Positions 1 through 8,359 of a stretch of DNA of 64,000 bases are shown here, in pieces. The notes under the pieces are model-generated. The model was not told where the DNA came from. It saw nothing but the letters and a program-made list of their open reading frames with translations, and searched no databases. How positions within the stretch are numbered: the stretch's first letter is position 1; every line of letters begins with the position of its first letter. The stretch is from Mycolicibacterium vinylchloridicum (GTDB taxonomy: Bacteria; Actinomycetota; Actinomycetes; Mycobacteriales; Mycobacteriaceae), in NCBI RefSeq assembly GCF_013404075.1, contig NZ_JACBJQ010000001.1, positions 1-64,000 on the forward strand. Direction: 5' to 3'. Both the position numbers and the translations under genes were made by a program.

Positions 1-132
1 CGCAGCGATGCCGAACGCTGCGCAGCGTTCACCACCTGGCTGCACACCTACAATTGCCACCGCGGCCACACCGCACTCGGCGGCCAACCACCCGCCAGCC
101 GCGTACCTAACCTCTCAGGTCAGTACATCTAG
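1..132 (+). CDS. IS481-family transposase, 3' end only (partial)
   Basis: Reading frame 1 is open from the window edge to a TAG at 130-132 and encodes 43 residues. They match the C-terminal end of IS481-type DDE transposases: a WLHTYN core, then RGHTALGG, PPASR and a final NLSGQY. The catalytic DDE core would lie left of the window, so intactness cannot be judged. The stop lies 29 bp from the stop of the convergent diguanylate cyclase gene, so the element's right end must lie within that gap if it is complete. I could not place the terminal inverted repeat. Confidence 0.82.
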   Translation, partial: RSDAERCAAFTTWLHTYNCHRGHTALGGQPPASRVPNLSGQYI

Positions 133-160
133 CGGTCCTCAGTCTTGGGCTCGGCGGGCG

Positions 161-1249
161 TCACGATTGTCTGGCAACGAGTTTCTCTGTGAGACCGCGT
201 AATTGGGCGAAGTACTGACTGCGGCCACCGCCGGCGGTCTTCGCTTCGTACATGGCGCGATCGGCGTCGTTCAAGATGGCGGCAGCATCGCGCTCGTCGT
301 GCTCGCCGACTGGGGCGATCCCGATACTGGCGCTGATCCGGTGCGTGGCGTTGCCGATGCGCGTCGGCTCGGCCAGCGTTGCGTGCAACCGGTCGCTGAT
401 CCGGTCGAGCTCGCCGCGTGTCGTCGGGCCGAAAAGCAAGGCGACGAACTCGTCACCGCCGAGGCGGGCGACCAGATCATCGGGCCGCAGCGACCGCTCG
501 AGTCGTTGTGCGGCCGTTCGCAGGACGGTGTCACCGGCCTCGTGCCCCATCGAATCGTTGATCTCTTTGAATTTGTCGAGATCGATGAACAGGACCGCGG
601 ACAACACATTCGGCGAATCACTTGTCAATGCGTCCTCGATGCGGGCGATCACATACGGACGGTTGGGCAGACCGGTCAGCGCGTCGTGGGTGGCTTGGTA
701 GGCAAATCGCTCACTTGCCGTGCGCTGCTTGGAGACTTCGTGAAGCTGGCGCGACTGCACATAGGTCGCCAGGAATGCGGCACAGCACAGGTACGCGTAC
801 AGGGCGACCAGGAACCACGCCGCCGGCCACCCGATTTTCTCGGGGATCGACGTATCGGCCAGCAGCGTCACCAGAAACGCCACCACGCTGATGCTCAGGA
901 CGACCGCGGCACGCTGCCAGGACAGTTCGAGAATGACCATCAGCGGCAGCAGCCCGACGATCAGCAGCGGAACGTAGCCGCCCGTGGTCAGCAGGTGGAA
1001 CCCCGACAACGCGACGATGTCGGTGATCGCGGTGGCGAGCCGCCATCGCGGTCCCGTGATCGTCGCGCCGAGCGGAGAGACTGCCACGACCGCCGCACCG
1101 ACCGCGACCAGTGCGTACATCCCGATCCAGATGCACTGCGCCAGCCAATCGCCCGGCGCCGTGCCGACGATCATCGCGCCGACCATGATCAACACGACGC
1201 CAACCCGCAGCACTGACTGACGGGCGCGACCGAGGGCTACCAGATCCAT
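161..1249 (-). CDS. Membrane-bound diguanylate cyclase (GGDEF)
   Basis: This 362-residue protein is predicted to make cyclic di-GMP from two GTP at the membrane. Residues 1-165 hold about five or six hydrophobic segments forming an integral membrane sensor with no recognised ligand pocket. A short linker leads to a GGDEF domain at about 185-355. The active-site GGDEF is intact at 264-268, and an RPDD motif at 255-258, five residues upstream, fits the RxxD product-inhibition I-site. No EAL or HD-GYP domain follows. The ATG is chosen because it precedes the first hydrophobic segment; no clear Shine-Dalgarno is visible. The neighbouring yajQ encodes a presumed c-di-GMP effector. Confidence 0.93.
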   Translation of the reverse strand: MDLVALGRARQSVLRVGVVLIMVGAMIVGTAPGDWLAQCIWIGMYALVAVGAAVVAVSPLGATITGPRWRLATAITDIVALSGFHLLTTGGYVPLLIVGLLPLMVILELSWQRAAVVLSISVVAFLVTLLADTSIPEKIGWPAAWFLVALYAYLCCAAFLATYVQSRQLHEVSKQRTASERFAYQATHDALTGLPNRPYVIARIEDALTSDSPNVLSAVLFIDLDKFKEINDSMGHEAGDTVLRTAAQRLERSLRPDDLVARLGGDEFVALLFGPTTRGELDRISDRLHATLAEPTRIGNATHRISASIGIAPVGEHDERDAAAILNDADRAMYEAKTAGGGRSQYFAQLRGLTEKLVARQS

Positions 1250-1274
1250 CGGAGGTCAGAGCGCCACACGCTGG

Positions 1275-1294
1275 TATTTACGCATAGGTAAATA
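1275..1294. promoter_or_regulatory. AT-rich inverted repeat upstream of the GGDEF gene
   Basis: TATTTAC-N6-GTAAATA is a perfect 7-bp inverted repeat, 26 bp upstream of the cyclase start, in an A+T-rich patch that contrasts with the GC-rich surroundings. Its position fits an operator or the promoter core of the minus-strand gene. No regulator family is assigned. Confidence 0.45.
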
Positions 1295-1341
1295 TTTTCA
1301 CATGCTCGGCGTGGGCGCCTGCAACGTAGCCGAGAACTAGG

Positions 1342-1424
1342 TGGCAGGTACAGGATTCGAACCTGTGTAGGCTTCCGCCGACGGATTTACAGTCCGCTCC
1401 CATTGGCCGCTCGGGCAACCTGCC
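1342..1424 (-). tRNA. tRNA-Tyr (anticodon GTA)
   Basis: The minus strand gives an 83-nt class II tRNA with acceptor stem GGCAGGT paired to ACCTGCC, discriminator A, a long variable arm and T-loop sequence GGTTCGAATCC. The anticodon-loop sequence CTGTAAA places anticodon GTA at plus 1388-1390. CCA is not encoded: ACC is followed by T. A tRNA-Tyr beside yajQ is also the arrangement I recall in other mycobacteria. Confidence 0.96.
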
Positions 1425-1466
1425 TGGGTGCGCCGCGCCGGGGATCCGGTTTGGTGCGACTAGCAG

Positions 1467-1485
1467 GGTACAACGAGGATGTACC
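1467..1485. promoter_or_regulatory. Inverted repeat between tRNA-Tyr and yajQ
   Basis: GGTACA-N7-TGTACC, with perfect 6-bp arms, lies in the divergent promoter gap between tRNA-Tyr (minus) and yajQ (plus), 39 bp before the yajQ ATG. It may be an operator or a leader hairpin. There is no further support. Confidence 0.25.
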
Positions 1486-1524
1486 TCAAATACAAACCGG
1501 CCGATCACACCGTGGAGGGGTCCA

Positions 1525-2016
1525 ATGGCGGATTCATCGTTCGACATCGTGAGCAAGGTCGACCGCCAGGAGGTCGACAACGCACTGAACCAGGCGGCCA
1601 AGGAGCTGAGCACCCGCTTCGACTTCCGCGGTACCGACACCACCATCGCCTGGAAGGGCGACGAGGCCATCGAGATCGTCAGCTCCACCGAGGAGCGGGT
1701 CAAGGCCGCCGTCGACGTCTTCAAGGAGAAACTGATTCGCCGCGACATCTCCATGAAGGCCTTCGACGCCGGAGAACCGCAGGCCAGCGGCAAGACCTAC
1801 AAGGTCACCGGCGGCCTCAAGCAGGGCATCGACTCCGAGAACGCCAAAAAGATCAACAAGCTGATCCGCGACGACGGCCCCAAGGGCGTCAAGACCCAGG
1901 TCCAGGGCGACGAAATCCGGGTCAGCTCGAAGAAGCGTGACGACCTGCAGGCCGTCATCGCCCTGCTCAAGGGCGCCGATCTGGACGTGGCCCTGCAGTT
2001 CGTCAACTACCGGTAG
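1525..2016 (+). CDS. yajQ: YajQ family cyclic di-GMP-binding protein
   Basis: A 163-residue cytosolic protein spanning the whole YajQ/DUF520 family length. The N-terminus ([16 protein letters not shown]) and the FDFRGTDT segment are typical. Members fold as two RNA-binding-like domains. In Xanthomonas a YajQ protein binds c-di-GMP and acts with a LysR regulator, so a signalling role is plausible but unproven here. The ATG has GGAGGGG 4 nt upstream. The gene is divergent from tRNA-Tyr and lies about 0.28 kb from the diguanylate cyclase gene, which pairs second-messenger synthesis with a candidate receptor. It is the counterpart of Rv0566c. Confidence 0.95.
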   Translation: MADSSFDIVSKVDRQEVDNALNQAAKELSTRFDFRGTDTTIAWKGDEAIEIVSSTEERVKAAVDVFKEKLIRRDISMKAFDAGEPQASGKTYKVTGGLKQGIDSENAKKINKLIRDDGPKGVKTQVQGDEIRVSSKKRDDLQAVIALLKGADLDVALQFVNYR

Positions 2017-2052
2017 GACACCCCTCGCCCGACCAACCGGTCAGTGCCTAAT

Positions 2053-2069
2053 GTGGTGAGCATCACCAC
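2053..2069. promoter_or_regulatory. Perfect palindrome upstream of the monooxygenase
   Basis: GTGGTGA-GCA-TCACCAC has perfect 7-bp arms around a 3-nt centre and ends 24 bp before the ATG at 2094. This geometry suits a dimeric repressor site. An RNA hairpin formed by the same bases is the alternative. Confidence 0.4.
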
Positions 2070-2093
2070 CGAAGTCACGAAGCGAGGACCGCG

Positions 2094-3608
2094 ATGACCG
2101 CTACCCCGGCGACCGAACCCGTGACCGCCGAGCAGGACGGCGGGTCCTACGACGTCGTGATCATCGGCGCCGGCTTCTCCGGACTGGGCGCGGCCTACCG
2201 CATCGCCGAACGCAACCCCGGCATCCGCTACGTCGTCCTCGAGCGCCGCGAGCGCATCGGCGGAACCTGGGACCTGTTCCGCTATCCCGGCGTCCGCTCC
2301 GACAGCAGCATCTTCTCGCTGTCCTGGCCCTGGGAACCGTGGGTCCGCAAGGAAGGGGTCGCCGACGGCGATCACATCCGGGAGTACATGGAGGACACCG
2401 CCCGCCGCCGCGGCATCTTCGAACACATCCACTTCCAGACTCACGTGAACTCCGCCGACTGGGATTCGGTCACCGACACCTGGACGGTGCACGTCACCGA
2501 GAACGGTGCACTCAAGACCTACCGGGGTCGCTTCGTGTTCTTCGGCTCCGGCTACTACAACTACGACGAGGGCTACACCCCCGATTTCCCCGGCCTGCAG
2601 ACCTTCAAGGGCGCGAAAGTGCATCCCCAGTTCTGGCCGGAGGACCTCGACTACACCGGCAAGAAGATAATCGTCATCGGCAGTGGGGCCACCGCCATAT
2701 CGTTGCTTCCCGCCCTGGCGCAGAAGGCGTCCAAAGTGACCATGTTGCAGCGCTCACCGACCTATCTGCTGGCCGGATCGCGAGTCAATCCGCTCATCGA
2801 ATTCGTCCGAAAGATCGCTCCCCGCAAGATCTCTCACGCGTTCGCGCGCTACTTCGCGGTGGCGTTCGAAAGCTTCGTCTGGTTCCTGTCCCGGATCTCC
2901 CCCGGCACGGCCAGAAAGATCGTCCGGGCGCAGAACATCAAGGAACTGCCGCCCGGCTATCCGGTCGATGTGCACTTCAATCCGCGCTACAACGTGTGGG
3001 ATCAGCGGCTGTGCCTGGTCGCCGACGGCGACCTCTTCGAGGCCATCCGCAACGGCCGCGCCGAGGTGGTCACCGACCACATCGACCACTTCGACGAGAC
3101 CGGCATCATGCTGAAATCGGGCCAGCACCTGGACGCCGACATCATCGTCACCGCCACCGGCCTGCAACTGCATGCCCTCGGCGGCGTCCGGATCACGTTG
3201 GACGGCAACGAGATCAAGCCGCAAGAGCGGTTCTCCTACAAGGCGTACATGCTCGAGGACGTGCCCAACCTGATCTGGTGCATCGGCTACACCAACGCGT
3301 CGTGGACGCTGCGAGCCGACATGACCGCCCGGTCGGCGGCAAAGCTGATCGCGCACATGAACTCTCACGGCTACACCCACGCCTTCCCACATCTGGGCGG
3401 TGAGCCGCTCGCGGAGAAACCGGCTTGGGACATCCAGGCCGGCTACGTGCTGCGCAACCTGCACGCCCTGCCCAAGTCGGGGCTCAAACGACCGTGGGTG
3501 GTGCGGCAGAACTACCTCGCGGATGCCTTCGACCACCACTTCATCGACAAGGTCGACGAGAACATGACGTTCGGCCGGGTGGCCAGCCCGGTGCACGTCG
3601 CGGGCTGA
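2094..3608 (+). CDS. Flavin-containing Baeyer-Villiger-type monooxygenase
   Basis: A 504-residue NADPH- and FAD-dependent class B monooxygenase. The first Rossmann motif GAGFSG is at 25-30, the Baeyer-Villiger fingerprint FKGAKVHPQFWP at about 171-182, and a second nucleotide-binding motif GSGATA follows at about 196-201. Such enzymes insert oxygen next to ketones or oxidise sulfur; the substrate here is unknown. By position it corresponds to Rv0565c, an EthA-related enzyme reported to contribute to thioamide prodrug activation. A 17-bp palindrome sits just upstream. gpsA follows 69 bp downstream on the same strand, so the two may share a transcript. Confidence 0.92.
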   Translation: MTATPATEPVTAEQDGGSYDVVIIGAGFSGLGAAYRIAERNPGIRYVVLERRERIGGTWDLFRYPGVRSDSSIFSLSWPWEPWVRKEGVADGDHIREYMEDTARRRGIFEHIHFQTHVNSADWDSVTDTWTVHVTENGALKTYRGRFVFFGSGYYNYDEGYTPDFPGLQTFKGAKVHPQFWPEDLDYTGKKIIVIGSGATAISLLPALAQKASKVTMLQRSPTYLLAGSRVNPLIEFVRKIAPRKISHAFARYFAVAFESFVWFLSRISPGTARKIVRAQNIKELPPGYPVDVHFNPRYNVWDQRLCLVADGDLFEAIRNGRAEVVTDHIDHFDETGIMLKSGQHLDADIIVTATGLQLHALGGVRITLDGNEIKPQERFSYKAYMLEDVPNLIWCIGYTNASWTLRADMTARSAAKLIAHMNSHGYTHAFPHLGGEPLAEKPAWDIQAGYVLRNLHALPKSGLKRPWVVRQNYLADAFDHHFIDKVDENMTFGRVASPVHVAG

Positions 3609-3653
3609 CTTCACGCGCCCGTCGCGGATTGCCCGAACTCCACATGAACACCG

Positions 3654-3670
3654 GGGTATCCGCCATACCC
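3654..3670. promoter_or_regulatory. Inverted repeat immediately before gpsA
   Basis: GGGTAT-CCGCC-ATACCC, with 6-bp perfect arms, ends 7 nt before the gpsA ATG. The usual ribosome-binding position is therefore inside this possible hairpin, and no strong Shine-Dalgarno is visible. Function is inferred only from position. Confidence 0.3.
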
Positions 3671-3677
3671 TGAACCC

Positions 3678-4703
3678 ATGACGTCTGAGCGCCGCGAACC
3701 CAAAGTTGTCGTACTCGGTGGCGGATCCTGGGGCACCACCGTCGCATCGATCTGCTCCCGGCGCGGGCCGACGCTGCAGTGGGTGCGCTCGGAGGAGACC
3801 GCGAAGGACATCAACGAGAACCACCGCAATTCCCGCTACCTGGGTGACGATGTCGAACTCTCGGAAACCTTGCGCGCCACCACCGATTTCAGCGAGGCCG
3901 CCGAGTGCGCCGACGTCGTCGTCATGGGCGTGCCCTCGCACGGTTTCCGTGGCGTGCTCGCGCAGCTGAGCAGGGAACTGCGCCCCTGGGTCCCGGTCGT
4001 CAGCCTGGTCAAGGGCCTCGAACAGGGCACCAACATGCGGATGAGCCAGATCATCGACGACATCCTGCCCGGCCACCCGGCCGGAATCCTCGCAGGCCCC
4101 AACATCGCGCGCGAGGTCGCCGACGGCTACGCCGCCGCGGCGGTGCTGGCCATGCCGGATCAGCATCTGGCCGCCAACCTCGCGAAGATGTTCCGCACCA
4201 AGCGGTTCCGCGTCTACACCACCGACGACGTCGTCGGCGTCGAGATCGCCGGCGCGCTGAAGAACGTCTATGCCATCGCCGTCGGCATGGGCTACTCGCT
4301 GGGGATCGGCGAGAACACCCGGGCGCTGGTCATGGCCCGCGCGGTGCGCGAGATGTCCCGGATGGGCGAGGCGATCGGCGGCCACCGCGACACCTTTTCC
4401 GGCCTGGCCGGCATGGGCGACCTCATCGTCACCTGCACGTCCAAGCGCAGCCGCAACCGCCACGTCGGCGAGGAACTGGGCTCAGGCAAGACCATCGAGG
4501 AGATCATCGCCTCGATGAACCAGGTCGCCGAGGGTGTCAAGGCCGCCAGCGTGATCATGGAGTTCGCCGAAAAGTACGGACTCAACATGCCGATCGCCCG
4601 GGAAGTCGACGCCGTCGTCAATCACGGCGCCAATGTCGAAACCGCCTACCGCGGCCTGATGGCCGAGAAGCCCGGCCACGAGGTCAACGACTCACACTTC
4701 TGA
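3678..4703 (+). CDS. gpsA: Glycerol-3-phosphate dehydrogenase [NAD(P)+]
   Basis: A 341-residue cytosolic enzyme that reduces dihydroxyacetone phosphate to sn-glycerol-3-phosphate, the phospholipid backbone. The NAD motif GGGSWG is at 14-19, LVKGLE with K112 follows, PNIA is near 141, and the catalytic lysine lies in AGALKN (K205). Length and motifs are normal for the family. The ATG is supported by the N-terminal beta strand starting about ten residues in. It corresponds to gpdA1/Rv0564c, and mycobacteria usually carry a second copy elsewhere. A strong stem-loop follows the stop. Confidence 0.95.
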   Translation: MTSERREPKVVVLGGGSWGTTVASICSRRGPTLQWVRSEETAKDINENHRNSRYLGDDVELSETLRATTDFSEAAECADVVVMGVPSHGFRGVLAQLSRELRPWVPVVSLVKGLEQGTNMRMSQIIDDILPGHPAGILAGPNIAREVADGYAAAAVLAMPDQHLAANLAKMFRTKRFRVYTTDDVVGVEIAGALKNVYAIAVGMGYSLGIGENTRALVMARAVREMSRMGEAIGGHRDTFSGLAGMGDLIVTCTSKRSRNRHVGEELGSGKTIEEIIASMNQVAEGVKAASVIMEFAEKYGLNMPIAREVDAVVNHGANVETAYRGLMAEKPGHEVNDSHF

Positions 4704-4710
4704 TCCAGCG

Positions 4711-4768
4711 TCCATTCAGAACTAGGAGCGAGATTCCGGCGCGGATCGCGCTCTGAGGTCTGAATGGA
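4711..4768. terminator. Two-tier bidirectional terminator
   Basis: The outer arms TCCATTCAGA (4711-4720) and TCTGAATGGA (4759-4768) are perfectly complementary. Inside them 4726-4738 pairs with 4742-4753 (GAGCG...CCG with CGG...CGCTC) with two imperfections. The structure fills the 71-bp gap between convergent gpsA and the secreted-protein gene and works on either strand. It lacks a U-tract, as is common for mycobacterial intrinsic terminators. Confidence 0.75.
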
Positions 4769-4774
4769 TGAACC

Positions 4775-5332
4775 TCAGCCCGGGAACGACGGGAACAGCG
4801 GGTTCGAGTTGTTCGGCCGATCCAGCATCGGGCTCGGGCCCGAGGTGAACGATCCGCCCGGCCCGACCACGAAGCCGACCTGGTCGTGGCCGTTCACGCA
4901 TGCCACCGTTCCACCGCCGTCGACGCCGCAGCTGATGTCGCGGAAACTCAGCCGGGTGTTCGGCGCCAACGGCTTGACCTCGCCGGCCGCGGCGTAGATC
5001 GACGCGCCCGTGCTCGAGAATCCGGGCTCACCGGACGGACCGCCGCTGACCAGATTCGCACCACCGGGCGCGCCGGGAAGCGCGCCACTGCAGCCATAGC
5101 TGCCGTTCTGGCGGTCCAACACACAGATGACACCGGACGGTCCGGCGAAGGCGTACCAGTTGCCGCCCAGCACGGTGTAGTCGACCGGACTCACCGGCTT
5201 GTAGGCATTGACGTTCGGAAGGACCGGGGCCGGCGCCGGCTCGGGGTCCGCCCAGGCCACACCCGGCACACCGATGGCAGCCGCCCCAGCAGCACTCACC
5301 AGGCCGATCAGGATTCTGCTCAGCATCACCAC
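4775..5332 (-). CDS. Secreted protein of unknown function
   Basis: 185 residues. An N-terminal signal peptide has a hydrophobic core at about 6-24 and a likely cleavage site after AWA near residue 27. The mature part is rich in Gly, Pro and Ser and contains four cysteines, which could form disulfides. No enzyme motif was recognised. Related small exported proteins are common in mycobacteria. An in-frame ATG at 5326 is an alternative start. The gene is convergent with gpsA and divergent from the next secreted protein, with a GC palindrome just upstream. Confidence 0.8.
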   Translation of the reverse strand: MVMLSRILIGLVSAAGAAAIGVPGVAWADPEPAPAPVLPNVNAYKPVSPVDYTVLGGNWYAFAGPSGVICVLDRQNGSYGCSGALPGAPGGANLVSGGPSGEPGFSSTGASIYAAAGEVKPLAPNTRLSFRDISCGVDGGGTVACVNGHDQVGFVVGPGGSFTSGPSPMLDRPNNSNPLFPSFPG

Positions 5333-5343
5333 ACCCTACGTAA

Positions 5344-5359
5344 GCGCCGCCAGCGGCGC
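5344..5359. repeat. GC-rich 16-bp palindrome
   Basis: GCGCCGC-CA-GCGGCGC has perfect 7-bp arms. It lies 11 bp upstream of the minus-strand secreted-protein gene, inside a weaker outer repeat GTAAG...CTTAC. It could be a leader hairpin or an operator. Confidence 0.3.
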
Positions 5360-5504
5360 AGCCTGCGCACTTACCTCGTCCTTCGCCCGGGGCACGCCGA
5401 TTCGTTACCGTGCCGAGCCCTTTCCCGCCGCCATGTTCGCGCCATTTCCTGCCGTCAGCGGCCTACACTTGAACGATTCCGACTTGAGCTGGAGAGGCCG
5501 TTCG

Positions 5505-6428
5505 GTGCTGGGGCATTTCGTGAGGCCGCTGCGCGGGGGCGTAGCGGCGCTGAGCCTCGCCCTGGCCACCATGGTGCTGGCCGCGACGCACCCGCAGGCC
5601 GTCAGCACTCCGGTCGTCGGTCTGGCCGCGTTGGTCTTCGGCGACGTCACCACCAACCCGGCCGGCGACGCGATGGTCGACATCTTCGACTACAAGATCT
5701 TGCAGCCCGGCGCCGACAACCAGGTGCTGTCCATCGGTGGCGGCTCCGACGACGCCGCCACCCTGGCCGAACTCCTGGATTCGACGGATCCGTCGAACAA
5801 CGTCTTCCACGTCAACTACGAATTCGACGCGCGCGCAAAGGTTCAGGTGCTGACCGTCTTCACCGACAGCAACGCACTGGCCAAACACGACTCCAAGCAA
5901 ACCGTCGACCAGGCCGGCGGGGTGAACTGCACCGGCGCCACGATCTGCCACACCGACCCGCGCAGCGGGGCCACCACCATCACCTACCCGGACGGTGTCG
6001 TCGCGGTCGTCGAACGCATCAACGACATCGCCGTCGTCGCCTACAAGACGCTCGGGGCCGCCGTCCTCGGCCATCTCAAACCACCCCCGGTCGACGCGCC
6101 AACGCCGCAGGCCGCCGCGCCGCCACTTGCGGCCGCCGATCCCGCTCCCGCGGCGGCCGATCCCGTCCCGGCACCCGCCGACGCGCCGGCCGCAGCCGGC
6201 ACCGGGCCTCGCCTGAACGTGGTGCGACCCGCACCGGACTTCACCCCCGGGCGATCCGGCGCGACGACGACCTCACCCGGGGCCAAATCCGACCTGTCCG
6301 ATGCGACTGACAAGTTCGTCAACGACGTGCTCGACAAGGTGTCGGACACGGTGAATCACATCTTCAACCGGGACAACGCGCCCTCAGGGGTCGGTAACCC
6401 GGGCACTCCCCCGCCCGCCGCCGAATAG
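5505..6428 (+). CDS. Exported or membrane-anchored protein with Pro/Ala-rich tail
   Basis: 307 residues from a GTG with GGAGAGG 7 nt upstream. This start is preferred over upstream ATGs, which would overlap the divergent gene, and a -10-like TACACT lies at 5464-5469. An N-terminal hydrophobic segment (about 10-30) acts as signal or anchor. A folded region (about 40-190) follows with two cysteines close together (TGATICH region). A long Pro/Ala linker (about 190-240) precedes a charged C-terminus. No catalytic motif was recognised; the low-complexity tail suggests a cell-envelope role. Confidence 0.72.
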   Translation: MLGHFVRPLRGGVAALSLALATMVLAATHPQAVSTPVVGLAALVFGDVTTNPAGDAMVDIFDYKILQPGADNQVLSIGGGSDDAATLAELLDSTDPSNNVFHVNYEFDARAKVQVLTVFTDSNALAKHDSKQTVDQAGGVNCTGATICHTDPRSGATTITYPDGVVAVVERINDIAVVAYKTLGAAVLGHLKPPPVDAPTPQAAAPPLAAADPAPAAADPVPAPADAPAAAGTGPRLNVVRPAPDFTPGRSGATTTSPGAKSDLSDATDKFVNDVLDKVSDTVNHIFNRDNAPSGVGNPGTPPPAAE

Positions 6429-6543
6429 CGATCGGCTAAACCCATCAGGTGTAGAAGTCACCGGATCGGGAAACGCAACGACGGTCCCCGTGCTTTATGC
6501 ACCCCAAACGAGCGTCATGACAAGGCAATTCGCGACAAGGACC

Positions 6544-7443
6544 ATGACTTCACTCACAACGACGTACCTGGCTGCCGGCACTTGGCAGGACTTCTGGACC
6601 GGAAACCTCGGCGAGTGGCTGCGAACCAAGGGCCTGCACATCGTGCTGGTCATCGTGGCCGCCGTGCTGGCCACGCGAATCATCCGCTGGGTCGCGGGCA
6701 AGATCGCCCGCCGCCTCGACACCGGTCACGAGCTGGTGCGCTCCGAGAGCGCCAAGCACCGCGCGGCGGTCGCGTCGGTGATCTCCTCGGTGGCCATCGC
6801 GATTCTCTATGTCGTCGTTTCCGTCGACGTCTTCGACCAACTCGGCCTGCCGATCGGCTCGCTGGTCGCGCCGGCCGCCGTGCTTGGCGCCGCACTGGGT
6901 TTCGGCGCGCAGCGGATCGTTCAGGACCTGCTGTCCGGGTTCTTCATCATCACCGAGAAGCAATACGGCTTCGGTGATCTGGTGACGTTGACGGTCACCG
7001 GGTCCTCGGAAGCGCAGGGCACCGTCGAGGACGTCACGCTGCGGGTGACCAAGCTGCGCACCAGTGACGGCGAGGTGTTCACGATCCCCAACGGCCAGAT
7101 CGTCAAGGCGCTGAACCTGTCCAAGGACTGGGCGCGGGCCGTCGTCGACATCCCGGTGCCCGCGAGTGCGGACCTCAACAAGGTCAACGAGGTGCTGCAC
7201 GAGGTGGCAACCGCCGCGACGACCGACCGCCGGCTGGACCAATTGCTGCTCGACGAGCCAGCGCTGATGGGTGTGGAAAGCATCAAGCTGGACACCGTCA
7301 ACCTGCGGATGGTGGCCCGCACCCTGCCGGGCAAGCAGTTCGAGGTGGGCCGGATGCTGCGGGCGATGGTGTTGCGCTCGCTGCGTCAGGCCGGGATCGC
7401 GAGCCCGTCCAAGGCGGGCGTTGAAGCGGTGGCCTCGACCTGA
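6544..7443 (+). CDS. MscS-family mechanosensitive ion channel
   Basis: 299 residues from the ATG at 6544. Transmembrane segments lie at about 30-47, 75-95 and 100-125; the last is the Gly/Ala-rich pore helix (AAVLGAALGFGAQ) that lines MscS channels. A cytosolic beta domain follows, including the TIPNGQIV signature at about 180. Such channels release solutes under hypo-osmotic shock. In-frame ATGs at 6490 and 6517 are alternatives; the later start is preferred because it still precedes the first membrane helix and has AAGG upstream. The gene is convergent with htpX, with only 9 bp between stops. Confidence 0.9.
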   Translation: MTSLTTTYLAAGTWQDFWTGNLGEWLRTKGLHIVLVIVAAVLATRIIRWVAGKIARRLDTGHELVRSESAKHRAAVASVISSVAIAILYVVVSVDVFDQLGLPIGSLVAPAAVLGAALGFGAQRIVQDLLSGFFIITEKQYGFGDLVTLTVTGSSEAQGTVEDVTLRVTKLRTSDGEVFTIPNGQIVKALNLSKDWARAVVDIPVPASADLNKVNEVLHEVATAATTDRRLDQLLLDEPALMGVESIKLDTVNLRMVARTLPGKQFEVGRMLRAMVLRSLRQAGIASPSKAGVEAVAST

Positions 7444-7452
7444 CCCCGACTC

Positions 7453-8319
7453 TTAGCGCCCGGCCATCCGCTCCAGCCGGGCGATCCGGTCGGAGATCGG
7501 CGGATGGGTGGAGAACAACTTGCCGATCTTCTCGGTCGACCGAAACGGGCTGGCAATCATCAGATGCGCCTGGTCGGCCAGCTGCGGCTCCGGCGGCAGC
7601 GGAGCGTTCTCCACCCCGCCGCTGATCTTGCGCAACGCCGAGGCCAGCGCCAGCGGGTCACCGGATAGCTCAGCTCCGGACTCGTCGGCCTGGTACTCGC
7701 GCGAGCGGGACACCGCCAGCCGGATCAGTGACGCGGCGATCGGCCCGAGCAGTGAAACCAGCAGTATGGCAAAGGGATTAGGACCGCCTTCGCGGTTGCC
7801 GCCACTGAACATCCCGGCGAAGAAGGCGATGTTGGCCAGCGCGGTGATCACCGAGGCCAACGCACCGGCGACGCACGAGATCAGGATGTCGCGGTTGTAG
7901 ACATGCGAGAGTTCATGGCCGAGCACCGCGCGCAGTTCACGCTCGCTGAGCAGGTCGAGGATCCCGGTCGTGACACACACCGCGGCGTTGCGCGGGTTGC
8001 GGCCGGTGGCGAAGGCGTTCGGGTTGGCGGTGTCGCTGATGTACAGCCGCGGCATCGGCTGGTGGGCAGCGGTGGCCAACTCGCGCACCATCGAGTAGAT
8101 CTGCGGCGCCTGCACCTCGGTGATCGGTTGGGCGTGCATGGCGCGCAGCGCCAGCTTGTCGGAGTTGAAGTACACGTAGACGTTCATGCCGATGGCGAAC
8201 ACCAGGGCTAGGAACATGACGTTGCGACCGAACAGCGAACCGATGAAGACGATCAGCGCCGACATTCCGACAAGCAGCATGAACGTCTTGAACGTGTTGG
8301 CGGTCGGATGCCAAGTCAT
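7453..8319 (-). CDS. htpX: Membrane zinc protease HtpX
   Basis: A 288-residue M48 metalloprotease that degrades damaged membrane proteins. Two N-terminal helices (about 12-30 and 34-52) precede the zinc-binding HELSH at 135-139. Two further hydrophobic segments follow, then the third ligand in REYQADE at about 207. AGGAGG lies 6 nt before the ATG. A SigE/SigH-type promoter is visible upstream. This is the counterpart of Rv0563, which is reported in the SigE envelope-stress regulon, and the promoter agrees with that. Confidence 0.96.
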   Translation of the reverse strand: MTWHPTANTFKTFMLLVGMSALIVFIGSLFGRNVMFLALVFAIGMNVYVYFNSDKLALRAMHAQPITEVQAPQIYSMVRELATAAHQPMPRLYISDTANPNAFATGRNPRNAAVCVTTGILDLLSERELRAVLGHELSHVYNRDILISCVAGALASVITALANIAFFAGMFSGGNREGGPNPFAILLVSLLGPIAASLIRLAVSRSREYQADESGAELSGDPLALASALRKISGGVENAPLPPEPQLADQAHLMIASPFRSTEKIGKLFSTHPPISDRIARLERMAGR

Positions 8320-8359
8320 CGAATTCCTCCTACGAGCAAACGCACTCTCACCGGAGATT

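Noticed and set aside
1-160. Right terminal inverted repeat of the IS481 element
   Set aside because: Only one end is in the window, so the repeat cannot be matched to a partner.
2754-4463. 569-codon minus-strand frame opposite the monooxygenase and gpsA
   Set aside because: Spans two well-supported genes and an intergenic gap; its His/Asp/Val-rich composition is that of antisense translation.
6448-6475. SigF-like GTGT-N15-GGGAAA upstream of the MscS gene
   Set aside because: Departs from the GTTT/GGGTAT consensus at both elements; insufficient to call a promoter.
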